DNA from: Micromonospora sp. WMMD961
Lineage (GTDB): Bacteria > Actinomycetota > Actinomycetes > Mycobacteriales > Micromonosporaceae
Length of the DNA stretch: 64,000 nucleotides
Assembly: GCF_029626145.1 (NCBI RefSeq)
Contig: NZ_JARUBJ010000002.1
Coordinates: forward strand, 712,501-776,500
Reading direction: 5' to 3'
Shown here: positions 14,650 to 23,442 of the stretch, piece after piece
How positions within the stretch are numbered: the first letter of the stretch is position 1
Layout of the letters: each line of letters begins with the position of its first letter
Translations under genes and position numbers: made by a program
Notes under the pieces: model-generated
The model's database searches: none
Seen by the model: the letters and a program-made list of their open reading frames with translations, nothing else
Told to the model about the DNA's origin: nothing

Positions 14650-15966
14650 TTAGGCGCCGAGGACGTGGGTCAGGTGGGGGTTGGTGAAGACCCGGTTCGG
14701 GTCCAGGCGGTCGCGGACGGCCTGGAAATCGGCGAAACGGGGATAGGCCGCCGCCAGCGAGGCCGCGTCGCGATAGTGCATCTTGCCCCAGTGCGGACGG
14801 CCGCCCAGCCCGGCGGCCACCTCCTCGAAGGCCCGGAAGTACGGCTCGTACGGCATGCCGACGTACTGGTGCACGGCGATGTAGGCGTTGTCCCGCCCGT
14901 AGCCGTGGGAGAGCCAGATGTCGTCGGCGGCGGTGAAGCGCACCTCCACCGGGAAGAGCACCTTGAACGGCAGCCCGTCCACGATCCGCCGGAGGGCGGT
15001 GAGCGCCTCGGGCAGTGCCTCGCGGGGCAGGCCGTACTCCATCTCCATGAAGCGGACCCGGCGTGGGGTGCAGAACACCCGGTCGGAGCGGCCGGTGTAC
15101 CGGCGTTCGGTGAGGGCGCGGGCGGAGATTGCGCTGATCCCCGGCGCGAGGGCGGGCACGGCCCGGCCGAGCCGGCAGGCCCCGGCGAAGACGGTGTTGG
15201 ACAGGAAGTCGTCGTCCAGCCAGCCGCGCCAGCGGGACAGCGGCCGGTCGTCGGCGGGTACCCGGTCGTTGGCCTTGACCTGGACCCGAGACGTGTACGG
15301 GAACCAGTAGAACTCGACGTGGTCGTGGCGGTCGATCAGCGCGGGCAGTTCGCCGAGCACGTCGGCCATCTCGGCCGGGCGTTCGTGGGCGTGCAGGACG
15401 AAGGCGTCCACGCAGCGCAGGGTCACCTCGACCAGTACGCCGAGCGCGCCGAGGGACACCCGGGCGGCGGAGAGGACGTCGGGATTCTCGTCGGCGGAGC
15501 AGCGCAGCACCTCGCCGGTGCCGGTGACCAGGGTGATCGCCTCGACGAAGGTGGACAGGCACCCGTAGCCGGCGCCGGTGCCGTGGGTGCCCGTGGAGAT
15601 CGCGCCGGCGACGGTCTGCGCTTCGATGTCGCCGAGGTTGGGCAGCGCGAGGCCGTGCCGGGCGAGCAGACCGTTGAGCGTGTGCAGGGTCATTCCCGCC
15701 GGCACGGTGACCAACCGGTGTGCGACGTCGACGCTGACCGGGGTGTCCAGCTCGGACAGTTCCATCCGGCGGTCGTCGGCGAGTGCGACGGCGGTGAACG
15801 AGTGGCCGCTGCCCGTCACGCGGATCCGACCGCCGGTGGCGGCGGCGTCCCGGACGGCTTCTGCGACGTCGGTCGGCGAGCCGGGGCGCAGGATCGCGGT
15901 GGCGCTGCCACGCTGGTTGCCGGCCCAGTTGGACCAGGTGGCGGTGAGCGATCCGGTGCCGACCAT
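14650..15966 (-). CDS. FAD-linked sugar-1,4-lactone oxidase (D-arabinono-1,4-lactone oxidase family)
   Basis: A 438-residue protein with GAGGAG 5-10 nt before ATG 15966. The N-terminal FAD-binding type 4 domain holds VTGSGHSFTAVA, whose His is the usual covalent flavin attachment site in this family, and a DIEAQTVAGAISTGTHGTG nucleotide-binding loop. The C-terminal ALO domain ends with RPHWGKMHYRDA, the HWGK motif that binds the substrate, and DPNRVFTNPHL. The family oxidises aldonolactones or alditols with O2. The precise substrate cannot be read from sequence. A TetR gene is divergent, and the intervening palindrome suggests substrate-responsive control. Confidence 0.85.
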   Translation of the reverse strand: MVGTGSLTATWSNWAGNQRGSATAILRPGSPTDVAEAVRDAAATGGRIRVTGSGHSFTAVALADDRRMELSELDTPVSVDVAHRLVTVPAGMTLHTLNGLLARHGLALPNLGDIEAQTVAGAISTGTHGTGAGYGCLSTFVEAITLVTGTGEVLRCSADENPDVLSAARVSLGALGVLVEVTLRCVDAFVLHAHERPAEMADVLGELPALIDRHDHVEFYWFPYTSRVQVKANDRVPADDRPLSRWRGWLDDDFLSNTVFAGACRLGRAVPALAPGISAISARALTERRYTGRSDRVFCTPRRVRFMEMEYGLPREALPEALTALRRIVDGLPFKVLFPVEVRFTAADDIWLSHGYGRDNAYIAVHQYVGMPYEPYFRAFEEVAAGLGGRPHWGKMHYRDAASLAAAYPRFADFQAVRDRLDPNRVFTNPHLTHVLGA

Positions 15967-15985
15967 GCGCGCTCCTCATTCATGA

Positions 15986-16004
15986 ATATGAACTGACTTC
16001 ATAT
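15986..16004. promoter_or_regulatory. Probable TetR operator between oxidase and tetR
   Basis: ATATGAA (15986-15992) and TTCATAT (15998-16004) are perfect inverted half-sites with a 5-nt spacer. They lie 20 nt upstream of the oxidase start and about 110 nt upstream of the divergent tetR start. Geometry and position suit a TetR dimer; AT-richness stands out from the surroundings. Confidence 0.55.
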
Positions 16005-16114
16005 CAGGAACGTTCTACCTGGTAAATACCGCAATTGCGATCCGCTCGTTGTACCGGTAGTCACGGACTCGTGACGTGGAGATATGTTCATCCGTCGAAG
16101 GGGGGTGGCGCAGA

Positions 16115-16789
16115 GTGTCCACACCAGCCGCCACGACCGGTCCGCTGCGCCGCGTACCGGTGCAGGGTCGAAGTGTCGCGCGGGTACAGCGCATGTTGGA
16201 TGCCTGCGCCGAACTCGTCGACGAGGTGGGGTACGAGGGGCTGACCACGACCCTGCTCGCCGAGCGGGCCGAGGTGGCGATCGGGTCGGTGTACCAGTTC
16301 TTCCCGGACAAGCGGGCGATCGTGCAGGCGTTGACCCTGCGCACGATGGAGTCCTACCTCCAGCGCCTCGACGAGCGGTTCGCCTCCGACGAGATGACCC
16401 ACTGGTGGGACGGCGTCGACGCGGGGATCGACGAGTACATCACGATGCACCGCACCGTTCCCGGCTTCCGTACCCTGCACTTCGGCGACGTGGTCGACCT
16501 GCACCTGCTCGACGAGCAACGGGACAACAACGGCGTGATCGCCGACCAGTTGGCCCGGGTGCTCACCGAACGTTTCGGGCTCACCGACGTACCGAAGCTG
16601 CGTTTCGTCCTGGAGATCGCGGTCGAGGCGGCGGACGCGCTGATCAAACTCGCGTTCCGGCGCAAGTCCGACGGCGACGAGCGGGTGCTGCTGGAGGCGA
16701 AGGCACTGATCCGGGAGTACCTGCATCGGCAGGTCGACGGTTCGGACAGCGCTCAGCCCGCCGTCGAGCAACAGGCCCAACCCGCCTGA
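16115..16789 (+). CDS. TetR-family transcriptional regulator
   Basis: GTG 16115 is preferred because a GAAGGGGGGTGG stretch lies 8-15 nt upstream. The frame is open from 16076. The product is 224 residues. The N-terminal DNA-binding domain has ARVQRMLDACAELVDEVGYE, then LTTTLLAERAEVAIGSVYQF with the recognition helix at GSVYQFFPDKRA. The ligand domain is helical, with Trp-rich MTHWWDGVDAGIDEY, and the C-terminus is Gln/Ala-rich. It probably controls the divergent oxidase and itself through the palindrome at 15986-16004. Confidence 0.85.
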   Translation: MSTPAATTGPLRRVPVQGRSVARVQRMLDACAELVDEVGYEGLTTTLLAERAEVAIGSVYQFFPDKRAIVQALTLRTMESYLQRLDERFASDEMTHWWDGVDAGIDEYITMHRTVPGFRTLHFGDVVDLHLLDEQRDNNGVIADQLARVLTERFGLTDVPKLRFVLEIAVEAADALIKLAFRRKSDGDERVLLEAKALIREYLHRQVDGSDSAQPAVEQQAQPA

Positions 16790-16822
16790 TCCGTGCTTCC
16801 GGCCCCGGGGTGGGGCGACGGG

Positions 16823-18031
16823 TCAGAGGAACGCCTGCCCCTCACCCCGGTAGGTGGGCACGGTCCCCACGACCGCGTCCCCCTCGACCAGGTGCAGCTC
16901 GTTGACCCGTTCACACAGCTCACCGGCCTTGGCATGGCGGAACCACACCCGGTCGCCGATGCGCAGGGTGGCAGCCGCCGCGCCGGACAGCGGGGTCTGC
17001 ACCTCGCCGGCGCCCTCGGTGCCGACCAGCTTGAGCCCGGCCGGCAGCCACGGCCGAGGTAGCCGGCTGTCGGCGGCCGGGCCGGAGGCGATCCACCCGC
17101 CCCCGAGCACCGTCGCCAGCTCGGGCGTCGGCCGGCGGACGACCGCGCAGGCGAAGAAGGCGGCCGGAGTGGGTCGCCAGGCGCGGTAGGCGTCGAACAG
17201 CGTCGGCCCGTACAGGCCCGACCCCGCGGTGACCTCCGTTACCGCGGGATCGGCGCTGGTCGCCGCGACGCTGCCGGTGCCGCCACCGTTGACGAACTCC
17301 AGGTCGGCGTGCTCGCGTACCGCGGCCACCGCCGCACCCCGGCGGGCCAGCAACTCGCGGTACGACCCGCGCTGGGCCAGCCTGATCGCGCCGGCCAGCA
17401 GCGTCTGCCCGGGCGGTGCGTCGCCCAGGCCGGCGATCTGCGCCTCGTACGACATGAGCCCGACCAGCCGGAAACCGGCCCGGCCGGCGACGGTGGCGGC
17501 GAGCGCGCCGGCCGCCCGTGCGCTGTGCACCGGTGAGCGGCGGACACCGACGTGCACCCGCCCCCCCATCGGCCGCCAGGAGGCGTCCAGGTCGAGGCAG
17601 AGTCGCAGCTCGGCGCGCTGCCCCGGGGCGCGGACGGCGTCGATCAGATCGACTTGTCCGGTGCCGTCGATCATCAGGGTGATCGCGGCAGCCAGTGTCG
17701 GGTCGGCGGCCAGCTCGGTGAGCGCCGCCCGGTCCGCGCTCGGGTAGGCGACCAGGACGTCGTCGCTCACCCCGGCGCGGACCAGCCAGATCGCCTCGGG
17801 CAGGGTGAACGCCATGATCCCCCGCCAGCCGGGTCGGGTGAGGGCGCGAGTGATCAACTCCCGGCTGCGCACCGACTTGCTGGCCAGGCGGACCGGCTTA
17901 CCGGCGGCGCGCTCGGCCAGGGCGGCCGAGTTGGCGTCGAAGGCGGTGAGGTCGACCACGGCGTAGGGCGGGTCGAGGTGGGCGGTCGCCCGATCCAGGC
18001 GCTCGCGAAGTTTGTCGCTTTCGATGGCCAC
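16823..18031 (-). CDS. PLP-dependent amino-acid deaminase/aldolase, D-threonine-aldolase/alanine-racemase-N fold
   Basis: 402 residues from GTG 18031, supported by a TAGCGT -10 box 6 nt upstream. The fold-type III barrel begins with YAVVDLTAFDANSAALAERA. Lys52 in RLASKSVRSREL is the expected Schiff-base lysine, and GGGTGSVAAT is the phosphate-binding loop. The C-terminal domain carries WFRHAKAGELCERVNEL, where His and Cys match the divalent metal site of D-threonine aldolase and D-serine dehydratase types. Substrate choice between D-threonine, D-serine and others cannot be decided. It is convergent with tetR. Confidence 0.8.
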   Translation of the reverse strand: MAIESDKLRERLDRATAHLDPPYAVVDLTAFDANSAALAERAAGKPVRLASKSVRSRELITRALTRPGWRGIMAFTLPEAIWLVRAGVSDDVLVAYPSADRAALTELAADPTLAAAITLMIDGTGQVDLIDAVRAPGQRAELRLCLDLDASWRPMGGRVHVGVRRSPVHSARAAGALAATVAGRAGFRLVGLMSYEAQIAGLGDAPPGQTLLAGAIRLAQRGSYRELLARRGAAVAAVREHADLEFVNGGGTGSVAATSADPAVTEVTAGSGLYGPTLFDAYRAWRPTPAAFFACAVVRRPTPELATVLGGGWIASGPAADSRLPRPWLPAGLKLVGTEGAGEVQTPLSGAAAATLRIGDRVWFRHAKAGELCERVNELHLVEGDAVVGTVPTYRGEGQAFL

Positions 18032-18180
18032 GTGTGCACGCTAACTGTCCGACGAAGAATGCGAAACACCCTCGCGTACGTCCGGGCTGCGGCCGGTAGC
18101 TCCGGCGGCCTAGGCTCAGCGAGCAGGAGAATGTCGCCCGGGGGGTGGCCCCTACCCGGGTCTAGAGTGTTGCACCGGAG

Positions 18181-20436
18181 GTGCCCAGCGATGGGCCGGC
18201 ACGTGGAGGTACGGCCATCGAAAGCCAGAACAGCGGCGAGTCGCCCGGCGTGTCGCGATCGAGTGACCAGTCGGGCAACGCCGCCAACCCGTCCAGCGGT
18301 GGTCAGGTAGATCCGTCCGGTTATGCCGCCATCCGGTCCGTGCTGCGCATCCAGCCGTTCCGCCGGCTCTGGATCGTGCTCGGCGCCGCCTCCTTCGGCG
18401 ACTGGTTCGGCCTGCTGGCCACCTCGGTCTTCGCCGCCTCCCAGGTCCAGGGCAGCACCGCGAAGGGCGCGGCCTTCGGTGGCGTGATCGCGATCCGCCT
18501 GCTCCCCGCGCTGGTGCTCGGGCCGATCGCCGGCGTGCTCGCCGACCGGTTCGACCGGCGCTGGACGATGGTCATCTGCGACGTGCTCCGGTTCGTGCTC
18601 TTCGCCTCGATCCCGATTGTGGCCCTGGTCGGCGCGAGCGGCGCGATGGTGGTCCTCTGGGCGACCGTCGCCACGTTCCTGATCGAGTCGGTCACGCTGA
18701 TCTGGATTCCGGCCAAGGAGGCGGCGGTCCCCAACCTGATCCCGCGCGCCCGGCTGGAGGCGGCCAACCAGCTCACGCTGATCACCACGTACGGCCTCAC
18801 CCCGATCCTCGCCGCGCTGGTGGCCGCGGCGCTCGACCGCAGCGTCCGGGCCGTCGCCGGCGGCGACCTCGGCTGGGCGGAGCCCGCCCAGCTCGCGCTC
18901 TGGGTCAACTCCTTCTCCCGGCTCGCCACCGCACTGGTGGTGGCATTCGGGATCAAGGAGATCAGCGAGGCGCAGACCGGCGAGCGGGAACGCACCGAGC
19001 AGAGCATGCGACGCCAGTTCGCCGAGGGCTGGACGTACATCGGCCAGACGCCGCTCGTCCGGGGCCTGGTGCTCGGCATCTTCGGCGCCTTCGCCGGCGG
19101 TGGCATCGTGATCGGCACGGCGAAATTCTTCGCGGCCTCGCTCGGCGCGGGTGACGCCGCCTTCTACCTGCTCTTCGGTGCGATCTTCGTCGGCTTGGCG
19201 CTCGGCCTCGGTCTCGGCCCGATGATCGTCAAGGAGATGTCCCGGCGTCGCTGGTTCGGCATGAGCATCGTGCTGGCCAGCGCCGCCGTGATGACCCTCG
19301 CCTTCGCCATCCACCTGTCCATGGCGATCGTCGGTGCGGTGCTGGTCGGCGCCGGTGCCGGGATGGCATTCCTGGCCGGCACCACGCTGCTTGGCGGCGA
19401 GGTGGCCGACGAGGTGCGCGGCCGGGTCTTCGCTGTGGTGCAGATCGGCACCCGGCTGGTGCTGATCCTGGCCATCGGGCTGAGCAGCGTGTTGGTCGGT
19501 GTCGGCGGCTCCCGCAAACTGACCATCGCCGACCTCGGCATCTCCGTCTCCTCCACCCGACTGCTGCTGCTGGCCGCCGGTGCCGCCGGCATCTTCGCCG
19601 GGATCAGCGCGTTCGGGCAGATGGACGACAAGAAGGGCGTCCCGGTCCTCGCCGACCTGTGGGGCTCCATCCGGGGTCGCCCGCTGATGCCCGCCGAGCC
19701 GTTCGTCTCCGCCGGGCTGTTCGTGGTGTTCGAGGGTGGCGAGGGTGCCGGCAAGTCCACCCAGCTCACCGCGCTCGCCGAGCGGCTGCGCGGTCACGGC
19801 CGAGAGGTCGTGGTCACCCGCGAGCCGGGGGCCACCGGCGTCGGGCGGCGAATCCGGTCGATGGTGCTGGACACGTCCGGCGACGACGCGCCCTCCCCCC
19901 GGGCCGAGGCGCTGCTCTACGCCGCCGACCGGGCGCACCACGTGGCCACCGTCGTCCGGCCCGCTCTGGTTCGGGGCGGCGTGGTGATCAGTGACCGGTA
20001 CGTCGACTCGTCCCTGGCGTACCAGGGCGCCGGCCGGACGCTGCCCGTCGACGAGGTCTCCTGGCTCTCCTCCTGGGCGACCGGTGGGCTCAAGCCCGAC
20101 CTGGTGGTGTTGCTGGACGTCGAGCCGCACACCGGCCTGTCCCGGGTGGCCTCACGCAACACCGGCACCGACCGGCTGGAGGCCGAGTCGATCGCTTTCC
20201 ACGAACGTGTCCGGTACGCGTTCCTCGACCTCGCCGCCGCCGACCCGAAGCGCTATCTGGTACTCGACGCGTCCCGTCCGGCCGACGAGATCACCGCGCT
20301 GGTGATCCGGCGGGTCGAGGAGATGCTCGGCAAACCGGGCGGCATCGTGCACCCCCGTCCGGCGCAGGGCCCGGACACCTCGGTGCAGCCCGAGTTATCC
20401 GACGCGGAGCTGGTGACGATGGAGCACAAGACCTGA
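18181..20436 (+). CDS. tmk: Fused MFS-like membrane domain and thymidylate kinase
   Basis: Up to 751 residues. Residues ~50-480 are a major-facilitator-like membrane domain of about twelve helices (QPFRRLWIVLGAASFGDWFG; GVLADRFDRRWTMVICD, a loop 2-3 type motif). From about residue 513 a complete dTMP kinase follows: P-loop FEGGEGAGKST (Lys526), DRYVDSSLAYQGAGR and the arginine-rich GTDRLEAESIAFHERVRYAF region. It makes dTDP for DNA synthesis. Such fusions are known in actinobacteria. The start is unclear: GTG 18181 follows GGAG without spacing, while GGAGGT at 18205-18210 precedes no standard start codon. holB overlaps its stop. Confidence 0.88.
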   Translation: MPSDGPARGGTAIESQNSGESPGVSRSSDQSGNAANPSSGGQVDPSGYAAIRSVLRIQPFRRLWIVLGAASFGDWFGLLATSVFAASQVQGSTAKGAAFGGVIAIRLLPALVLGPIAGVLADRFDRRWTMVICDVLRFVLFASIPIVALVGASGAMVVLWATVATFLIESVTLIWIPAKEAAVPNLIPRARLEAANQLTLITTYGLTPILAALVAAALDRSVRAVAGGDLGWAEPAQLALWVNSFSRLATALVVAFGIKEISEAQTGERERTEQSMRRQFAEGWTYIGQTPLVRGLVLGIFGAFAGGGIVIGTAKFFAASLGAGDAAFYLLFGAIFVGLALGLGLGPMIVKEMSRRRWFGMSIVLASAAVMTLAFAIHLSMAIVGAVLVGAGAGMAFLAGTTLLGGEVADEVRGRVFAVVQIGTRLVLILAIGLSSVLVGVGGSRKLTIADLGISVSSTRLLLLAAGAAGIFAGISAFGQMDDKKGVPVLADLWGSIRGRPLMPAEPFVSAGLFVVFEGGEGAGKSTQLTALAERLRGHGREVVVTREPGATGVGRRIRSMVLDTSGDDAPSPRAEALLYAADRAHHVATVVRPALVRGGVVISDRYVDSSLAYQGAGRTLPVDEVSWLSSWATGGLKPDLVVLLDVEPHTGLSRVASRNTGTDRLEAESIAFHERVRYAFLDLAAADPKRYLVLDASRPADEITALVIRRVEEMLGKPGGIVHPRPAQGPDTSVQPELSDAELVTMEHKT

Positions 20437-21704
20437 TGCCGGACGTCTTCGCCGACCTGGTCGGTCAGGACGAGGCGGTGGCCGAGCTGCGCCGGGCCGC
20501 CGCCGCCGCGGCCGCCGTGCTGCGCGCGGGCGCGGCAGACCGGGCGCGCACGCTGGTCGCCGTCGGCGACGCCGACTCCGCGCTCGCTGGCCATGCCGCC
20601 CCCGGCGGGGTGGACCCGGCCGCCGGGATGACGCACGCCTGGATCTTCACCGGCCCGCCCGGCTCCGGCCGCTCGGTCGCCGCCCGGGCGTTCGCCGCCG
20701 CGCTCCAGTGCGTGCACGGCACCGGCTGTGGTGAGTGCCCCGGCTGCCGTACCACGATGGGCGGGACCCACGCCGACGTCCGACTGGTGGTGCCGGAAGG
20801 GCTCTCCATCGGCGTCAACGAGATGCGCGCGCTGGTGCTGCGAGCGGCCAGCACCCCCTCCGGCGGACGCTGGCAGGTGGTGGTCATCGAGGACGCCGAC
20901 CGGCTCACCGAGGCCGCCGGCAATGCACTGCTCAAGGCGATCGAGGAACCTCCGCCGCGTACGGTCTTCCTGCTCTGCGCCCCGTCCACCCACCCGGACG
21001 ACATCTCGGTGACCATCCGGTCGCGTTGTCGCGTCGTACCCCTGCGGCAGCCGCCGGCCGCCGCGGTCGCCGAGGTGCTGGTCCGTCGGGACGGCATCGC
21101 GCCCGACGTGGCGCAGTGGGCGGCGGCGGCCGCGCAGGGGCACGTGGGTCGGGCCCGTCGGCTGGCCCGCGACCCGGAGGCGCGCAAGCGGCGCGAGGCG
21201 GTGCTCGCGGTACCGCGCCGGTTGACAGGTGTCGGCGCGGCGTTCGACGCGGCGTCCGCGCTGATCGAGGCGGCCGAGGCGGAGGCCGAGGCGGCGGTCA
21301 CCGAGGCCGACGCGGCCGAGCGGGCGGCACTGGAGACCGCGCTCGGCGCGGGCGGCACCGGTCGGGGCGCCTCCGGCGCGATACGGGGTGCCGCCGGCCA
21401 GCTCAAGGAGTTGGAGAAGCGGCAGAAGTCCCGGGCCACCCGGGCCCAGCGGGACGCGCTGGACCGGGCGCTCGTCGACCTGGCGGGCTTCTACCGGGAC
21501 GCGCTCACCATGGCGCTGCGCGCGCCCGTCGCCCCGGTGCACACCGACACCGCCGCGTTGGCCGGTGCCGGCGCGCAGAAGTGGGACGCCGAGGGGGCGC
21601 TGCGGCGGCTGGAGGCCGTGCTCGCCTGCCGGTCGGCGATCGAGGCGAACGTGAAGCCGCGGATCGCGGTCGAGGCGATGATGCTCGCCCTCTGGAAGGG
21701 CTGA
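20436..21704 (+). CDS. holB: DNA polymerase III subunit delta'
   Basis: ATG 20436 overlaps the tmk stop in TGATG. The 422-residue AAA+ protein has FTGPPGSGRSVAARAFAAAL, where Arg replaces the P-loop Lys, as expected for the non-hydrolysing delta' subunit. A zinc knuckle (CVHGTGCGECPGCRTTMGG) follows. VVIEDADRLTEAAGNALLKA is the Walker B region, and RSRCRVVPLR is the SRC motif. It is a clamp-loader subunit and loads the sliding clamp with tau and delta. An Ala/Glu-rich insertion (EAAEAEAEAAVTEADAAERA) is present in the C-terminal collar half. The tmk-holB order is widely conserved. Confidence 0.9.
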   Translation: MPDVFADLVGQDEAVAELRRAAAAAAAVLRAGAADRARTLVAVGDADSALAGHAAPGGVDPAAGMTHAWIFTGPPGSGRSVAARAFAAALQCVHGTGCGECPGCRTTMGGTHADVRLVVPEGLSIGVNEMRALVLRAASTPSGGRWQVVVIEDADRLTEAAGNALLKAIEEPPPRTVFLLCAPSTHPDDISVTIRSRCRVVPLRQPPAAAVAEVLVRRDGIAPDVAQWAAAAAQGHVGRARRLARDPEARKRREAVLAVPRRLTGVGAAFDAASALIEAAEAEAEAAVTEADAAERAALETALGAGGTGRGASGAIRGAAGQLKELEKRQKSRATRAQRDALDRALVDLAGFYRDALTMALRAPVAPVHTDTAALAGAGAQKWDAEGALRRLEAVLACRSAIEANVKPRIAVEAMMLALWKG

Positions 21705-21826
21705 CCCGCACCCTCCTGCCGTTGTCCACAGGCATCGACAGGCCCGATTGCTGTGCGGTACGGTCCGTGTGCCGTGGTGACGGTGACAGCACGCTGAGTG
21801 AGGAATCACCCGGGAGGAGTCGGCCG

Positions 21827-22156
21827 ATGCCGCGGGGGGAGATCGACGAAGCCTGGATCGAGGAGGCGGTGCGGCGCTACCGCCGCATCGAGTCGCTACA
21901 GGCCGAGTTCGACCAGGCGGTGTCGACCGTCGAGGTGACCGTGCGGTCCCCGGACGGTCTGGTCGAGGTGGTGGTCACCGCCGGGGGGCGGATCACCGAC
22001 GTCCGGTTCCTCGGGCCGCTGCACACCCGCAGCCCTCGGGATGTGGCCGGCTCCGTGCAGGCCGCGGTCACCGCAGCGGCCGACGCCGCCGAATGGGCCC
22101 GGGAAAAGCTGCACAACGAGACGTTCGCCGCCTACCGACCGCTCGCGGGAGCCTGA
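21827..22156 (+). CDS. YbaB/EbfC-family nucleoid-associated-like protein
   Basis: 109 residues from ATG 21827, with GGGAGGAG 7 nt upstream. The layout is a charged N-terminal helix (RRYRRIESLQAEFDQAVSTV), a three-strand sheet (VTVRSPDGLVEVVVTAGGRI) and a C-terminal helix (AVTAAADAAEWAREKL). This is the tweezer-like YbaB/EbfC fold. In this family the dimer binds DNA. In actinomycetes such extra YbaB copies often head small operons with WXG100-like proteins, as here. A role in DNA binding is inferred. Confidence 0.72.
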   Translation: MPRGEIDEAWIEEAVRRYRRIESLQAEFDQAVSTVEVTVRSPDGLVEVVVTAGGRITDVRFLGPLHTRSPRDVAGSVQAAVTAAADAAEWAREKLHNETFAAYRPLAGA

Positions 22157-22157
22157 G

Positions 22158-22463
22158 ATGGACACACTGCGCGCGCTCTCCGCCCGGCTGGACGAGGCGA
22201 GCGCCACGCTCACCGCCGTTTCGCACAGCGTCACCGCCACCGATCCGGCCCAGGCCGCCTTCGGTGCCGACGCCCCGGGTCGGCCCGGAGAGATCGGTCG
22301 GGCACTGCATCGGCAGTGGACCACCGCCACCGACGACCGGGCGCGGGAGGCCCGCGCCGCCGCCGGTCGACTGGCCACCGCCGCCTCGGCCGTGCGGGAG
22401 GCCGCCGACCGCTATGCCGACGTCGACCGGGCGGCCCGCCGCAGGCTCGCCGGAGAGCCGTGA
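22158..22463 (+). CDS. Small helical protein, ESX/WXG100-like partner
   Basis: 101 residues starting 2 nt after the YbaB gene and overlapping the next start. It is almost wholly helical: MDTLRALSARLDEASATLTA at the N-terminus and a long Ala/Arg helix (TDDRAREARAAAGRLATAAS) with a break near GADAPGRPGEIG. Two helices joined by a turn, about 100 residues and no signal peptide resemble type VII secretion substrates, although the WXG tripeptide itself is absent. The function is unknown. Confidence 0.6.
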   Translation: MDTLRALSARLDEASATLTAVSHSVTATDPAQAAFGADAPGRPGEIGRALHRQWTTATDDRAREARAAAGRLATAASAVREAADRYADVDRAARRRLAGEP

Positions 22464-23137
22464 TGGACGCGCTGGACCGGCTCGCCGAGCCCGGCCTCGA
22501 CCTGCTGCGCCGGGTCGACACACTGATCGCCGCGGGCGTCCCGGAGGGGCACCGGGTCTGGCCGCTGCTGCGTCGGATGCAGGTGTTGCCGGGCGACGCG
22601 GTGCGCGGCTTCCTCGACCTCCACCCCGCGCCGCTCGCCAGCGCCGGGCACGCGGTGCGCCGGCTCGTCCGGGGGTACGACGACGTCTCCGCCGCACTGA
22701 CCGACTCGGTGCTCTGGTCCGGTCCGGCCGCCACGGCGTACGGGCAGCAGCGGGCGGCACTGCTGCACCACCTCGACGAGGGGCCGGACAGCCTGGTCGG
22801 GCGACTCGAATCCACAGCTGGCTACGCCGACGCGCTCGCCGACTGGGTGGAGGGGAGCCGACTCGCGCTGGCCCGGACACTGGCCGACGTGCTGCGCTCG
22901 GCGGAAGCGGTCGCCGTGGTCGCCGCCACCGGTGTGTCGACGCGGTCGGGGCCGGTCGGCCCCGGTGTCGCCGACGCGGCTGAGATCGCCGCCCGGGTGC
23001 TGGCGGTGCTCTGCGTGGCGTACGACGGTGCGGAGACGCTGCTGCGTCAGTGGGCGCCGAGCCTCGCCGAGGCGGCCTGGCGACCGCCGATGGAGGGGCG
23101 TCCTCGATACGACGAGCCCACCCGGGTCGGCTGGTAG
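22463..23137 (+). CDS. WXG-motif helical protein, possible type VII secretion-related
   Basis: ATG 22463 overlaps the previous stop (TGATG). The 224-residue protein is helical, and it contains SVLWSGPAATAYGQQRAALL, a canonical Trp-x-Gly turn between two helices, around residue 92. After it come a predicted coiled segment and an Ala/Val-rich C-terminus ending in an Arg/Pro-rich tail. It looks like an enlarged WXG100 or LXG-type protein coupled to its smaller neighbour and the YbaB-like gene. No ESX core component (EccC, MycP) is in the window, so secretion is an inference. Confidence 0.58.
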   Translation: MDALDRLAEPGLDLLRRVDTLIAAGVPEGHRVWPLLRRMQVLPGDAVRGFLDLHPAPLASAGHAVRRLVRGYDDVSAALTDSVLWSGPAATAYGQQRAALLHHLDEGPDSLVGRLESTAGYADALADWVEGSRLALARTLADVLRSAEAVAVVAATGVSTRSGPVGPGVADAAEIAARVLAVLCVAYDGAETLLRQWAPSLAEAAWRPPMEGRPRYDEPTRVGW

Positions 23138-23442
23138 CCGGGTCCCGTCCGCCGGCCGTGGCCGCCCTGGTCCCGGACAGGCCACGGCGTCGCTCGCGGT
23201 GCCAGACCTGAGTCGGCTCCCCGGCGACGCCGTGGTCTTCCCCCTGCACCCCCCGCAGGTATGCCTTCACTCAACGCCCTGGGAGGGCGTCTTGTCTCCT
23301 GCCCGGGCCCGGATTCAACCGTCCGGGCGAGGAGCAACGGCACGACGGGCCGCCCGGCAATAGGTCAAGTCGACGGTCATGGATGGAAGTGGCGTCATCG
23401 GCCGAGGTGCTCTCCGACGCGAAGGCGTCGTAGGGTGGGGGG
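23138..23442. other. Intergenic region before the PSP1 gene
   Basis: No gene is supported. ACGCCCT-GGG-AGGGCGT at 23274-23290 is a perfect 7-bp hairpin followed by CTTGTCT, a possible terminator for the WXG operon. TAGGGT at 23431-23436 is a -10 candidate for the next gene. Confidence 0.5.

Noticed and set aside
17854..20130. Minus-strand open frame opposite the tmk fusion
   Set aside because: His/Asp/Gln-rich antisense composition; the opposite strand carries full kinase motifs.
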